Assembly: GCA_040771825.1 (NCBI GenBank)
Contig: JAXGZG010000002.1
Location: 1 to 64,000 of the forward strand
Origin: JAXGZG01 sp040771825
GTDB lineage: Bacteria; Bacillota; Sulfobacillia; Fermentithermobacillales; Fermentithermobacillaceae
Direction of reading: 5' to 3'
DNA length: 64,000 nt
Numbering within the stretch: the first letter of the stretch is position 1; each line of letters opens with the position of its first letter. This document shows positions 52,196-60,161 of the stretch, piece after piece. The translations under genes were made by a program, and so were the position numbers. Under the pieces are notes generated by a model, which made no database searches, was not told the DNA's origin, and worked only from the letters and a program-made list of their open reading frames with translations.

Positions 52196-53545
52196 TCATC
52201 CCCCTAATATTACAGGGACTCCTGCGTTTTCCACAAAGGCCTGGTAGGTTCTGCCCTCAAGGTCGCGCCCCCAGGGATCGAAAGCCCTGGCGGGAAGCGT
52301 CACCGACGGAGGACGTTCCTTGTCTCTGACTGCTTTGGCGTAAGCCGCCAGGAAATCTCCAGTGGTCAGAAGCCCTGCGGCTTGGATATTCCCGCCGAAA
52401 TAACGGCTTTTCACCGGAACGACTCTAGCCTCAAGACCGCGCATCTCCAAGACTTTCTCAATAAGGGGTTTGGCCAAGAACGAAGTGAGAACCAAGGGTC
52501 TCCCTCTGTTGAACCCGGCCTGCCTCTCCCACGAAGCCCATTCCTCGTAGGATAGATCCTCGTACATGACGAATCCCGGTGAAGTCAGCCGGGGCTTTAT
52601 GAGGCGGAAATCCACAAGGCCGCCTTCTCTCTCCACCGTAATGAGCGGGTTCTCCCTAAACCGCGTAGACTCAAAGCAATCTTTGCGAGAGAACACCTGG
52701 CGTCCCGCTACCTTCCTGATCACATCATCGCGGCGCATTCCTGCCCGGTGGGCAGGAGAATTGGAAATCACGGCCTCCACTTTGGCTTCTAAGTCCCCTA
52801 AAGCCGGCGGCTCAAAAAGGACGGGAATGTCCAACTTCGTTCCTTGGGCTTGGGCAAACTGCCGAATGTCGCTCCACGTCGATGGGGGCATGCTTTTGGA
52901 CAGAGGATGCCTAGAGGAAAAGCCAGGCGCCAATAGTCTGATGCTGGATGACCCCGCATCCTTCAGAAACGCAAGGGTTGCCTCTAGATCGTCCCACCCG
53001 GTGACAAATGGGAGGGCAACCACGCTGCCCTCGAAGGTAATTCTGCCGCCTAAATATCTGACGTTCTTTAGAGTCTTCTGGGGGTCGCAGTCTCCCATTA
53101 CCTCTTCCCGCTTGCCCACAGTGTTAAGAGAGACAGTCAACTCCATGCGTAGGCCTGTTAGCTCGTCAGTCAAGGTGGGATCTAAAGCCATTGCATTCGT
53201 CGTAACCCGTATTGGTTTGTGAGGGTACTCTTCCCGCACCATTCTGACTATCTCTAAGAAGTTGGGGTGCATGAGGGGCTCTCCCTCGTTGATCCTGGTC
53301 ACCGATTCCCCTATGACGATTGGGCCAGGGGCGCCCTGAAGCCACGATAGCGTACTTCGTATATCCTCTAGAGACCTCGGGGGAATATTGAAGACTTCGC
53401 AAGACGGCGGGTTATAGCGATTGGAGCAGAAAACGCACCTCGAGCCACATTCGGAAGTGATGGGCAGTATGCCTTGCTTCTGCGCCTGGTACAAAAGAGC
53501 TTCCATGGAAGGAGAGTTCCTTCTAGGGCGTGGATGACTCGGCAT
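52196..53545 (-). CDS. Radical SAM protein with internal PDZ domain and DUF512-like C-terminus
   Basis: This 449-residue protein has an N-terminal radical SAM domain with the cluster motif ECGSRCVFC (CxxxCxxC) at about residue 33 and strand motifs such as RVTTNAMALDPT. A PDZ-like segment follows at about residues 255-310 (AKVEAVISNSPAHRAGMRRDD). A C-terminal region with FGGNIQAAGLLTTGDFL resembles the end of DUF512 proteins. In the common DUF512 proteins the PDZ domain comes first. Here it sits inside the chain. The start at 53545 has AAAGGTGG upstream; a TTG six codons earlier overlaps it. It follows tsaD by 18 bases. The reaction is unknown. Confidence 0.8.
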   Translation of the reverse strand: MPSHPRPRRNSPSMEALLYQAQKQGILPITSECGSRCVFCSNRYNPPSCEVFNIPPRSLEDIRSTLSWLQGAPGPIVIGESVTRINEGEPLMHPNFLEIVRMVREEYPHKPIRVTTNAMALDPTLTDELTGLRMELTVSLNTVGKREEVMGDCDPQKTLKNVRYLGGRITFEGSVVALPFVTGWDDLEATLAFLKDAGSSSIRLLAPGFSSRHPLSKSMPPSTWSDIRQFAQAQGTKLDIPVLFEPPALGDLEAKVEAVISNSPAHRAGMRRDDVIRKVAGRQVFSRKDCFESTRFRENPLITVEREGGLVDFRLIKPRLTSPGFVMYEDLSYEEWASWERQAGFNRGRPLVLTSFLAKPLIEKVLEMRGLEARVVPVKSRYFGGNIQAAGLLTTGDFLAAYAKAVRDKERPPSVTLPARAFDPWGRDLEGRTYQAFVENAGVPVILGG

Positions 53546-53563
53546 GGAATGTCCACCTTTCAA

Positions 53564-54568
53564 CTACCACGAAGATAGGGGTAAATCGGAACTGGCGTTC
53601 AGGTAGGGTCCGTCAACTTTCCCCGCTTGGAGACAATAGTAGCCCGCGGCCGCGATCATTGCGCCGTTATCCGTGCACAATTCTTTAGGGGGAATGAATA
53701 ACGGCATTCCCAGGCGCTGACACAGAACTCCGGCTTCTTTCCGAAGAAGCGAGTTTGAGGCGACTCCACCGGAAATAGCCACGGCTTTGGCGCCGGTGGA
53801 TTCCACTAGATCCTCCACGTGATACAGAAGCTCCCTGACTATTGCGTGCATGAAGCTTGCCGAGAGATGAGGAACGCAATCCTGGCTTCTGCCGCAAGAC
53901 ATGAAGTCTTGAAGCGCCCTAGTCTTGAGTCCGCTGAAACTGTAATCGTACTGCCTTCCCTCCAATTTGGGGTGCGGAAACAGGAAACGAGATGGATCAC
54001 CCAGTTGGGCCTCTCGATCCAAGTGCGGGCCTCCCGGGAATGGGAGACCCATCTCCCGAGCCACCTTGTCGAAGACTTCGCCGGCTGCGTCATCCCGGGT
54101 TTCACCTAGAGTCTCGTAGGACCCAAATCCCCGCATGAGGATCACATCGGAATGGCCTCCCGACACGACTAGGTTGAGCACGGGGAACTGGGGAATGTCT
54201 TCCCCCATGAAGTTGGCCATGATGTGTCCCTCGAGATGATTAACGCCTACCATGGGTACGCCCAAGCCAGACGCCAGACTCTTGCCGAAGGACACCCCTA
54301 CCAAAAGAGAACCCAGGAGCCCTGGCCCCGACGTAACGGCCACGGCGTGGATATCTCTCTTGGACATCCCAACTATTTCTAGAGCTTCGGATACCACAGG
54401 TACTATCATTTCAAGATGTTTTCGGGAGGCTATCTCGGGGACTACCCCACCGTATTTGGCATGAAGAGACACTTGGGACGAAACGATATTTGATAGCATC
54501 CTGCGCCCATCCGACACTATGCCGCACGAAGTGTCATCGCACGAGGTATCTATGCCAAGAACCAGCAA
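53564..54568 (-). CDS. tsaD: tRNA N6-threonylcarbamoyladenosine transferase TsaD
   Basis: TsaD transfers the threonylcarbamoyl group to A37 of ANN-decoding tRNAs, with TsaB and TsaE, both encoded nearby at 56076-57300. The 334-residue protein has the ASKHA fold with LGIDTSCDDTS at the start, ASRKHLEMIVP and NHLEGHIMAN (metal-binding His), LVVSGGHSDVIL, and VAISGGVASNSLLR. Start is a TTG with AGGTGGTGG upstream. It is divergent from pyrF. Confidence 0.96.
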   Translation of the reverse strand: MLVLGIDTSCDDTSCGIVSDGRRMLSNIVSSQVSLHAKYGGVVPEIASRKHLEMIVPVVSEALEIVGMSKRDIHAVAVTSGPGLLGSLLVGVSFGKSLASGLGVPMVGVNHLEGHIMANFMGEDIPQFPVLNLVVSGGHSDVILMRGFGSYETLGETRDDAAGEVFDKVAREMGLPFPGGPHLDREAQLGDPSRFLFPHPKLEGRQYDYSFSGLKTRALQDFMSCGRSQDCVPHLSASFMHAIVRELLYHVEDLVESTGAKAVAISGGVASNSLLRKEAGVLCQRLGMPLFIPPKELCTDNGAMIAAAGYYCLQAGKVDGPYLNASSDLPLSSW

Positions 54569-54670
54569 AGAAGACCACCACCTACCGAGGTTTACCTAAT
54601 ATGTTTTTCATCCTCCCGGCACCTATTCCTCCCTAAGGAGATCCGATAAGATGGTGTAGGAGGTGTCCTA

Positions 54671-55570
54671 ATGCACTTTGCCGACAAACTCTCTCAACGC
54701 ATTCACGGCATTAGTTCCCGTCTGGTCATAGGCATAGACCCGGACCCAAGACGAATTCTTGCCAAAGACTCACGATTCCAACAAGCGTTCCCCGGAGACG
54801 ACCCAGAAGAGACTCTCGACAACTTCTGTCACGTGGTACTAGAAGCCGCCAAAAGTACGGCGTGCGCAGTGAAACCTCAGGCCGCCTTCTTTGAGAGCCT
54901 GGGTCTGCCGGGGCTCTCGGCTCTTCAAAAGTGCCTGAAACAAGCCAGAAGCCTTGGAATCCCCGTGATACTTGACGCCAAAAGAGGCGACATCGGAAAC
55001 ACTGCCAAAGCGTATGCCGACGCATATCTTGATCCTAGATCAAGCTTTTTCGCCGACGCGCTAACTGTAAATCCATACCTTGGCCCTGACACCCTGGAGC
55101 CTTTCGTGAAGAAAGCCCAAGAACATGGGTGCGGCCTGTTCGTGTTGGTCAAAACGTCGAACCCGGGCTCTGGTGCGTTCCAAGACGCAATGCTCCAGAC
55201 CGGAGCGCCCCTTTACGCTGAGGTCGCTAAGGCTGTTAGGGACCTTGGCGAGAATAACATCGGGGCTTCCGGGTACTCAAACGTGGGAGCGGTTTGCGGA
55301 GCCACCTATCCTAAAGAGTTGACCGCCCTTAGAGACGCTATGCCCCGGTCGATCATTCTGATTCCTGGATATGGGGCTCAGGGCGGTACCGCCGCCGATG
55401 CTCTGGGAGCCTTCCACCCGGGAGGCAAAGGGGCCATAATCTCGGCATCTCGGAGCATAATCTTCGCCTACGAAAAGCTCCTGGATTCCGCGGCGAAACC
55501 CGCCGACATTTTCATGTCGGTGCAATCTGCGGCCGAAAAAGCCAGAGATGACATCGAGGCCGCCCTTTAG
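54671..55570 (+). CDS. pyrF: Orotidine 5'-phosphate decarboxylase, type 2
   Basis: PyrF makes UMP from OMP in pyrimidine synthesis. The 299-residue protein has the OMPDC active-site motif ILDAKRGDIGNTAKAYA, which marks type 2 enzymes, longer than the usual type 1. AGGAGG lies upstream of the ATG. It is a lone plus-strand gene between two minus-strand blocks, with no other pyr gene in the window. Confidence 0.95.
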   Translation: MHFADKLSQRIHGISSRLVIGIDPDPRRILAKDSRFQQAFPGDDPEETLDNFCHVVLEAAKSTACAVKPQAAFFESLGLPGLSALQKCLKQARSLGIPVILDAKRGDIGNTAKAYADAYLDPRSSFFADALTVNPYLGPDTLEPFVKKAQEHGCGLFVLVKTSNPGSGAFQDAMLQTGAPLYAEVAKAVRDLGENNIGASGYSNVGAVCGATYPKELTALRDAMPRSIILIPGYGAQGGTAADALGAFHPGGKGAIISASRSIIFAYEKLLDSAAKPADIFMSVQSAAEKARDDIEAAL

Positions 55571-55571
55571 T

Positions 55572-56069
55572 CTAGACCATCCACTTAACCTGCTGGTCTT
55601 TGGGCTTCTCGGGTCCAAGGTCGTCTTTCCACATGATGATGGCGTCTTCACGGGTGTCCGTGTAGTAGCCTTTTCGGAGTCCTCTGTCCACAAATCCGAG
55701 GCTCTTATAGAGGCGTATTGCTCCGGCATTGGACACCCTCACCTCAAGAGTCATCTTAGTAGAGCCCAACTCTTTGGCCTTTTGGAACATAGTCTCCAAC
55801 ACGAAGCGGGCTATCCCCCGACGACGGTAATCAGGGTGAACCGCGATGTTGGTTATGTGGGACTCCTCCAAAATGACCCACATCCCAACGTAGCCCACAA
55901 TTAGTCCCCTGTGGCGGACCACAAAATAGTGAGCATAGGAATTGTCGGTGATCTCTGACTGGAACGCTCTTCTAGACCAAGGAGTGGGGTACGCAAGAGC
56001 CTCTATCTCCATGACCCGATCAAGGTCCCTTACCTGCATTTTCTCTATGGTGACATCCAGAATCTCCAA
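55572..56069 (-). CDS. rimI: Ribosomal-protein-alanine N-acetyltransferase (RimI family)
   Basis: This is a GNAT acetyltransferase of 165 residues. The acetyl-CoA loop is HPDYRRRGIARFVLE, and the C-terminal signature is VSNAGAIRLYKSLGFVDRG. RimI acetylates the N-terminus of ribosomal protein S18, and homologues commonly lie beside tsaB, as here (7 bases below). The target in this organism is inferred from neighbourhood. It ends one base from convergent pyrF. Confidence 0.92.
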   Translation of the reverse strand: MEILDVTIEKMQVRDLDRVMEIEALAYPTPWSRRAFQSEITDNSYAHYFVVRHRGLIVGYVGMWVILEESHITNIAVHPDYRRRGIARFVLETMFQKAKELGSTKMTLEVRVSNAGAIRLYKSLGFVDRGLRKGYYTDTREDAIIMWKDDLGPEKPKDQQVKWMV

Positions 56070-56075
56070 GGGTCC

Positions 56076-56834
56076 TCACCTACGCTCTCGGTACATGGGT
56101 TGGCAAGAACTTCGCTCTCTTCGGGCTTCGGCTTGGGACTTTCTCACGTACTCAGGCAAGGCTCTTTGGGGCGCCACCGAAAGTCCTTCCGCGAACATCC
56201 TGGCGCCTATGAGCCCAAGGACGCCGGGTCTGGGTAACCGCCAGTAGCGGTCCAATGGCAATAGCCGCAGGTCACCCCTTAGAGGAGACTCCATCAGTGT
56301 GGACCATCCATCGCCTGTGACGTATACGGGATCCTCGCCTGTCTCCTTCACCAGCTCCAAAAATCGGTGCACGTCTCGGGGCCCGGCCGGAACGGCCTCC
56401 CGAAATCCCCACATGGGCCACGAATCTTCCGGGGAACTCGCAGACGCTTTTACGTAGAACCCCGAAACCGCCTGGGCTTTAGCTTTTCCCGAAGCCACGG
56501 CAACGTTGGGCGAGAGATGGGCCTGATAAAGATACACGTGGAACGCCGGAACCATCACCACGGGCTTATCCCAGGAATAAGCGAGACCTTGTGCGGTGGC
56601 CGCGCCTATTCGGAGCCCCGTGAAAGAACCGGGACCGCCAGACGTCGCGATGCATGAGATGTCATCCGGAGTAACCCCGGCTTTGCCCATAACATCCAAG
56701 GAGATGGGCAGCAAGTAAGACGAATGGGCTCTGGGCTTTTCCAGAGAGAACTCACACAAGACTCTCTCCTGGGAAACTACAGCCACGCCCAAAAGCGCCG
56801 TGCTGGTTTCAATGGCCAAAATCAAAGACGGCAT
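56076..56834 (-). CDS. tsaB: tRNA threonylcarbamoyladenosine complex subunit TsaB
   Basis: TsaB is the ASKHA-fold partner that binds TsaD in the t6A synthase. The 252-residue protein has ILAIETSTALLGVAVV at the start and the SGGPGSFTGLRIGAATAQGL motif. The ATG at 56834 is preferred to a TTG one codon upstream. It overlaps the end of tsaE by 26 bases. Confidence 0.94.
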   Translation of the reverse strand: MPSLILAIETSTALLGVAVVSQERVLCEFSLEKPRAHSSYLLPISLDVMGKAGVTPDDISCIATSGGPGSFTGLRIGAATAQGLAYSWDKPVVMVPAFHVYLYQAHLSPNVAVASGKAKAQAVSGFYVKASASSPEDSWPMWGFREAVPAGPRDVHRFLELVKETGEDPVYVTGDGWSTLMESPLRGDLRLLPLDRYWRLPRPGVLGLIGARMFAEGLSVAPQRALPEYVRKSQAEARRERSSCQPMYRERR

Positions 56835-57300
56835 CAAGAACCTTCTCTCTCCAATGTCCCAAAGGCGAACTCAACGCTATCTTGCGATCTTCCCTTCCCG
56901 TGGGAGAGAACTCCATCTTGACCGCAAGAGTCGGGGTCAAGTGGCCGGAAGCCCTCTCAGCCCACTCTATTACCATCACAGTGTCGTGGTCGGGCTCCAA
57001 GAGAAGGCCTGCTTCCCAAGCTTCCTCCCCCGTCAGGCGATAGAGATCCAAGTGCCGTAGACACAACCTTCCTTGGTGGATCCTCTCTAGCACGAAACTC
57101 GGACTCTGAACTCGTCCAAAAATACCTAGACCTAAAGCCAGACCCTGAACAAAGACGGTTTTGCCGGTCCCCAAAAAGCCTTCAACCCAGATAATTTCTC
57201 CGCCTGACAAGATCTCTCCTATGGCTTTTCCCAGTCGCCTAGTCTCTTGGGGAGAATGACTTTGGACAACTATTGCGTCTTCTGGCAAAGCGTAGACCAC
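56809..57300 (-). CDS. tsaE: tRNA threonylcarbamoyladenosine complex ATPase TsaE
   Basis: TsaE is the small ATPase that drives the t6A synthase cycle. The 163-residue protein has Walker A GFLGTGKTVFVQGLALG and the Walker B/Trp region VMVIEWAERASG. The assigned start overlaps the upstream glycosylase gene by 31 bases; a TTG at 57288 is possible. It overlaps tsaB by 26 bases. Confidence 0.94.
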   Translation of the reverse strand: MVYALPEDAIVVQSHSPQETRRLGKAIGEILSGGEIIWVEGFLGTGKTVFVQGLALGLGIFGRVQSPSFVLERIHQGRLCLRHLDLYRLTGEEAWEAGLLLEPDHDTVMVIEWAERASGHLTPTLAVKMEFSPTGREDRKIALSSPLGHWREKVLDAVFDFGH

Positions 57301-57938
57301 CTAGACTTGAGACTTCGGAAATCCTCCAGCACAGGTTGTTTCTTGTGCAGTTCATCTCGCAACACCGCCGCAGGGTGATAGGTAACTAGATAGCTTACAC
57401 CGTCCTTCTCGAACCACTTTCCCCTGTCCCGGGTGACTCTAATCGAGGGATCTACCAAAGTTTGACTGGCTAGAGCCCCCAGAAGGACCACCGCCTTGGG
57501 CTCAATGATCCGGATCTGAGCCCGAAGATGCGGCAGACACATCTCTACCTCGACGGGAAACGGAAGACGGTTCCCGGGCGGACGGCACTTGACTATGTTG
57601 GCTATAAACACATCGTTCCTGCAAAGACCCACGCTTGTTAACATGAAATCCAAAAGGCGCCCCGCACGGCCAACGAAAGGCTTTCCGGTCAAATCCTCAT
57701 CCTGTCCGGGCCCTTCCCCAACCAGCAGGATTCTTGCAGTTGGGTTCCCATCTCCAAAGACCACACCTTTGGCGCCTTGACGCAAGCCGCAATCGGAACA
57801 CTGAAGGACTTTGGGCCTCAAAGTATCCAGGTTGCCAATACCTTCCCAGGAGTTCTCTCTTGAGGGCGCTACCTTCTGGGGCTCGCTGAAATCAAACAGC
57901 GACCTCTGACGAGACTCAGGGCTGCTCTTGATCTTCAT
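57270..57938 (-). CDS. Uracil-DNA glycosylase, family 4 (iron-sulfur)
   Basis: This enzyme removes uracil from DNA. The 222-residue protein has the four cluster Cys (QCSDCGLRQ, then KCRPPGNR and a Cys 16 residues later), motif 1 LVGEGPGQDEDLTGKPFVG and motif 2 VTYHPAAVLRDE, all typical of family 4. The N-terminal 30 residues are an extra tail rich in Ser and Arg with SLFDFSEP, which could be a clamp-binding site by its resemblance to QxxLxxF motifs. That role is speculative. The start at 57938 lies within the end of the upstream gene. Confidence 0.93.
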   Translation of the reverse strand: MKIKSSPESRQRSLFDFSEPQKVAPSRENSWEGIGNLDTLRPKVLQCSDCGLRQGAKGVVFGDGNPTARILLVGEGPGQDEDLTGKPFVGRAGRLLDFMLTSVGLCRNDVFIANIVKCRPPGNRLPFPVEVEMCLPHLRAQIRIIEPKAVVLLGALASQTLVDPSIRVTRDRGKWFEKDGVSYLVTYHPAAVLRDELHKKQPVLEDFRSLKSRWSTLCQKTQ

Positions 57939-58881
57939 GGCTTGTCTTCTCTCTTCTGCCCGCAATTCTCTCAAGCATCTCCACTTTGTTCCTGATTATC
58001 TCGGGGTATTGCCTTATCAAGGAGGCATTCTCATCCAGGTGGCTCTTATACCTTTCAGCAACCTCCGGGTCAATAGCCGAAATCTTCTCGTACATGGCCT
58101 CCCCCATGGCCGCAGCTTCTCTGCAGTCGGGCTGACACGGGAAAAAGTCCTTGGTGAAGTAGGAGAACGGGTTGTGCTCTTCAGGCTCCTCCATGTGAAT
58201 GAGCTGGTTGGCGGCCCTTGTTTCAGGGGAGAGCACGCCGCTTTGGCGATCGAATACATAGCGGTCGATGCAGCACGCCGGAAAGCCAAGAATAGTGCCA
58301 AGCCTCTTGAGATACGGCGCGCTCCCTTCCTCGGGAAACGCCCGCAAATGAGGGGCGGCGCCAGGATCCGGCGTCCGAAACATCTGGTACCGGATATCCT
58401 TCCGGATATCTTGGAGTTCATCCAATTCCTCTCTAACCCCATCGTCAGTGAAAAGGTAAATCTCCCTGATTGTGGGTCGGGACTCAAGCTCCTTTCGCTT
58501 TAGGCCCAGCTTATCTATCCACTTCATGAAAGTCACGTATGAATGAGCCTTGCCAACAACGTCATCGTAGATATCCCGCAGAGAATCCATCCTGTACCGT
58601 ATTTCGGCCATCTGAGACTTGCGCCAGTATTTCCCAACCTTGCCTTTGAAAAACTCAGAAAGAGACTCCCCGGGGAGTCTCCTGCCTTCCATCTTATGGC
58701 GAAATCTCTCGTCGATGGTGCCCCCGAGCACCGTGGCGTCGGGCAGCTCTGCGGGCACGACTATCTGGGATGCTCGCCTGACGCCCAGACGTACCGAAAG
58801 GTAGTCGTCGAACTTGGCCCGCAGAGGAATGACTCCCTCATTCATGAATTCGGTTAAGAGGTCTTTATCCATAGGATCCAT
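57916..58881 (-). CDS. DUF483-like Cys-containing protein
   Basis: This 321-residue soluble protein of unknown function has two Cys motifs, LGFPACCIDRYV (about residue 210) and FFPCQPDCREAAAMG (about residue 250), which resemble DUF483 proteins. The rest is mainly charged helix. The start at 58881 (MDPMDKDL) has GGAG five bases ahead, and the promoter at 58926-58954 would start mRNA just above it. A start 12 codons upstream has no Shine-Dalgarno. It is the first gene of the run that includes the glycosylase, tsaE, tsaB and rimI. Confidence 0.7.
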   Translation of the reverse strand: MDPMDKDLLTEFMNEGVIPLRAKFDDYLSVRLGVRRASQIVVPAELPDATVLGGTIDERFRHKMEGRRLPGESLSEFFKGKVGKYWRKSQMAEIRYRMDSLRDIYDDVVGKAHSYVTFMKWIDKLGLKRKELESRPTIREIYLFTDDGVREELDELQDIRKDIRYQMFRTPDPGAAPHLRAFPEEGSAPYLKRLGTILGFPACCIDRYVFDRQSGVLSPETRAANQLIHMEEPEEHNPFSYFTKDFFPCQPDCREAAAMGEAMYEKISAIDPEVAERYKSHLDENASLIRQYPEIIRNKVEMLERIAGRREKTSHEDQEQP

Positions 58882-58925
58882 CACGACTCCTCTCATTACT
58901 GGCGTCGTCTGTACCATTGTTCTCT

Positions 58926-58954
58926 ATTCTAGGTTTCTATCCCTCTAAAGGCAA
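58926..58954 (-). promoter_or_regulatory. Promoter of the DUF483-udg-tsaE-tsaB-rimI operon
   Basis: On the minus strand TTGCCT (58949-58954), 17 bases, then TAGAAT (58926-58931). It directly follows the terminator of the GlmL operon. Confidence 0.68.
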
Positions 58955-58982
58955 AAACATGAGGGAGAGGTTTCCCCCTCCC
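58953..58982 (-). terminator. Terminator of the GlmL-family operon
   Basis: On the minus strand GGGAGGGG and CCTCTCCC (58963-58970 and 58975-58982) pair over 8 bp, with one G-T pair, around a GAAA loop, a stable tetraloop. TCATGTTTTT follows. Confidence 0.85.
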
Positions 58983-59025
58983 CGGAGCACTTCAGTCAAT
59001 AGGCCGCTAGTTTCTCTTCTTGAAT

Positions 59026-60147
59026 CTAGGCTTCGATAATCTCTACGTTAGCCCTTGGTACCGTCACGATGGTACCATTCTCAAGCTTGGCCCGGAGGAT
59101 ACGGACTTTGGCTTCGGTCTCGATAACCTGCAGCTCAGGCGGCAGATCCACGACTTCCGCCAATTGCCCGAAGTAAGGCTCGCGGATAATGCGCAGCGGA
59201 GTGCCTGGAACAAGCCCTTGAGATAGGTCATGTTCCTCAGTCTTCTCCTTGGGCTGATACCCGGGAACGATGATCTCAGGACGCATGACGCCCGCCCTAA
59301 TCTGGGTGGCCCCGTTAATGGAAGCCTTGAAACCCGAAACCCGCCGAAACAGGTTGAAGGTCTTGTCGGCCATTCTCATACGGCCAAAGCCCTCGGTGAT
59401 GATAACCGTGACGGGAACATCCTCATGGCCCGTAATGGCGACCCCGATGTCGCTCCCAACGTAAGTAATAAGGTCGGTGTCAATGATGCCGCCCACCACA
59501 ATACCTTTTGCTCCGACTTCCGCCGCCTTCTCGATGGCGCCGGGTGTCACCAGGGCTCCCCCTATGATGACTTTGCCGTTATCGTCTTGTCTGATGCACC
59601 CTTCGTCCAGAACATTGTCGGGATCGTTGACGGCAACCCGGACTACTCCCTGGGTCTCGCCGCCGACGCCAAAGATACCCTGAATGAAAGCCCCCTCGGT
59701 CTTGACTACCACGCCTTCTCTGGGGAGAACTTCCTCAACGACTCCGTCGATATATGCGTCGATGGCCACAGGGATCGGCGGCTCTCGCAAGGTTATCTGC
59801 CCCGTGACCGCGGAAATCATCTCCACAACCCCATCCACAGGCGAACGAACTTCGTGCTTGAAAAGGCCGAAGAAGGAGCTGTAAAAAGCCAGGATCTCGT
59901 CTTTCTTGACAGTATCTCCGTCTTTCTTCTTCATAAAGTCTAGGATGTCTTCTGGCTCAACACCCAAGATGTTAGCGACGTTTACAGTCTGGGGGTTGCC
60001 GGGAATGTTGGTCTTTGCTACCACAGTGTCGGGAGACACTGCCATCCCTTGTTCTACAAGTACATCGCCCAGGAGAGGAAGGCGGCGAGTCTTGCGAATG
60101 ACGGCCTTCTCGGTGACTTTTAGTCCGGGCGTATATGCGTGTGCCAT
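59026..60147 (-). CDS. Barrel-sandwich/KOW-like protein encoded with GlmL
   Basis: This 373-residue soluble protein is mostly beta. At about residues 25-130 are segments like lipoyl or barrel-sandwich hairpins (RLPLLGDVLVEQGMAVSPDT, RSPVDGVVEMISAVTGQ, IDGVVEEVLPREGVVV), without the DK modification site of lipoylated proteins. A middle alpha/beta part has GGALVTPGAIEKAAEVGAKG, and the C-terminus looks KOW-like (GQLAEVVDLPPELQ). The protein resembles proteins of unknown function encoded next to GlmL genes in Firmicutes. It lies 15 bases below the GlmL gene and ends at a terminator. The function is unknown. Confidence 0.75.
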   Translation of the reverse strand: MAHAYTPGLKVTEKAVIRKTRRLPLLGDVLVEQGMAVSPDTVVAKTNIPGNPQTVNVANILGVEPEDILDFMKKKDGDTVKKDEILAFYSSFFGLFKHEVRSPVDGVVEMISAVTGQITLREPPIPVAIDAYIDGVVEEVLPREGVVVKTEGAFIQGIFGVGGETQGVVRVAVNDPDNVLDEGCIRQDDNGKVIIGGALVTPGAIEKAAEVGAKGIVVGGIIDTDLITYVGSDIGVAITGHEDVPVTVIITEGFGRMRMADKTFNLFRRVSGFKASINGATQIRAGVMRPEIIVPGYQPKEKTEEHDLSQGLVPGTPLRIIREPYFGQLAEVVDLPPELQVIETEAKVRILRAKLENGTIVTVPRANVEIIEA

Positions 60148-60161
60148 TTCTACCTTCCCTC

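Noticed and set aside
54569..54670. Riboswitch or attenuator before pyrF
   Set aside because: The 101-base divergent gap shows no stable hairpin with a T run and no known aptamer pattern.
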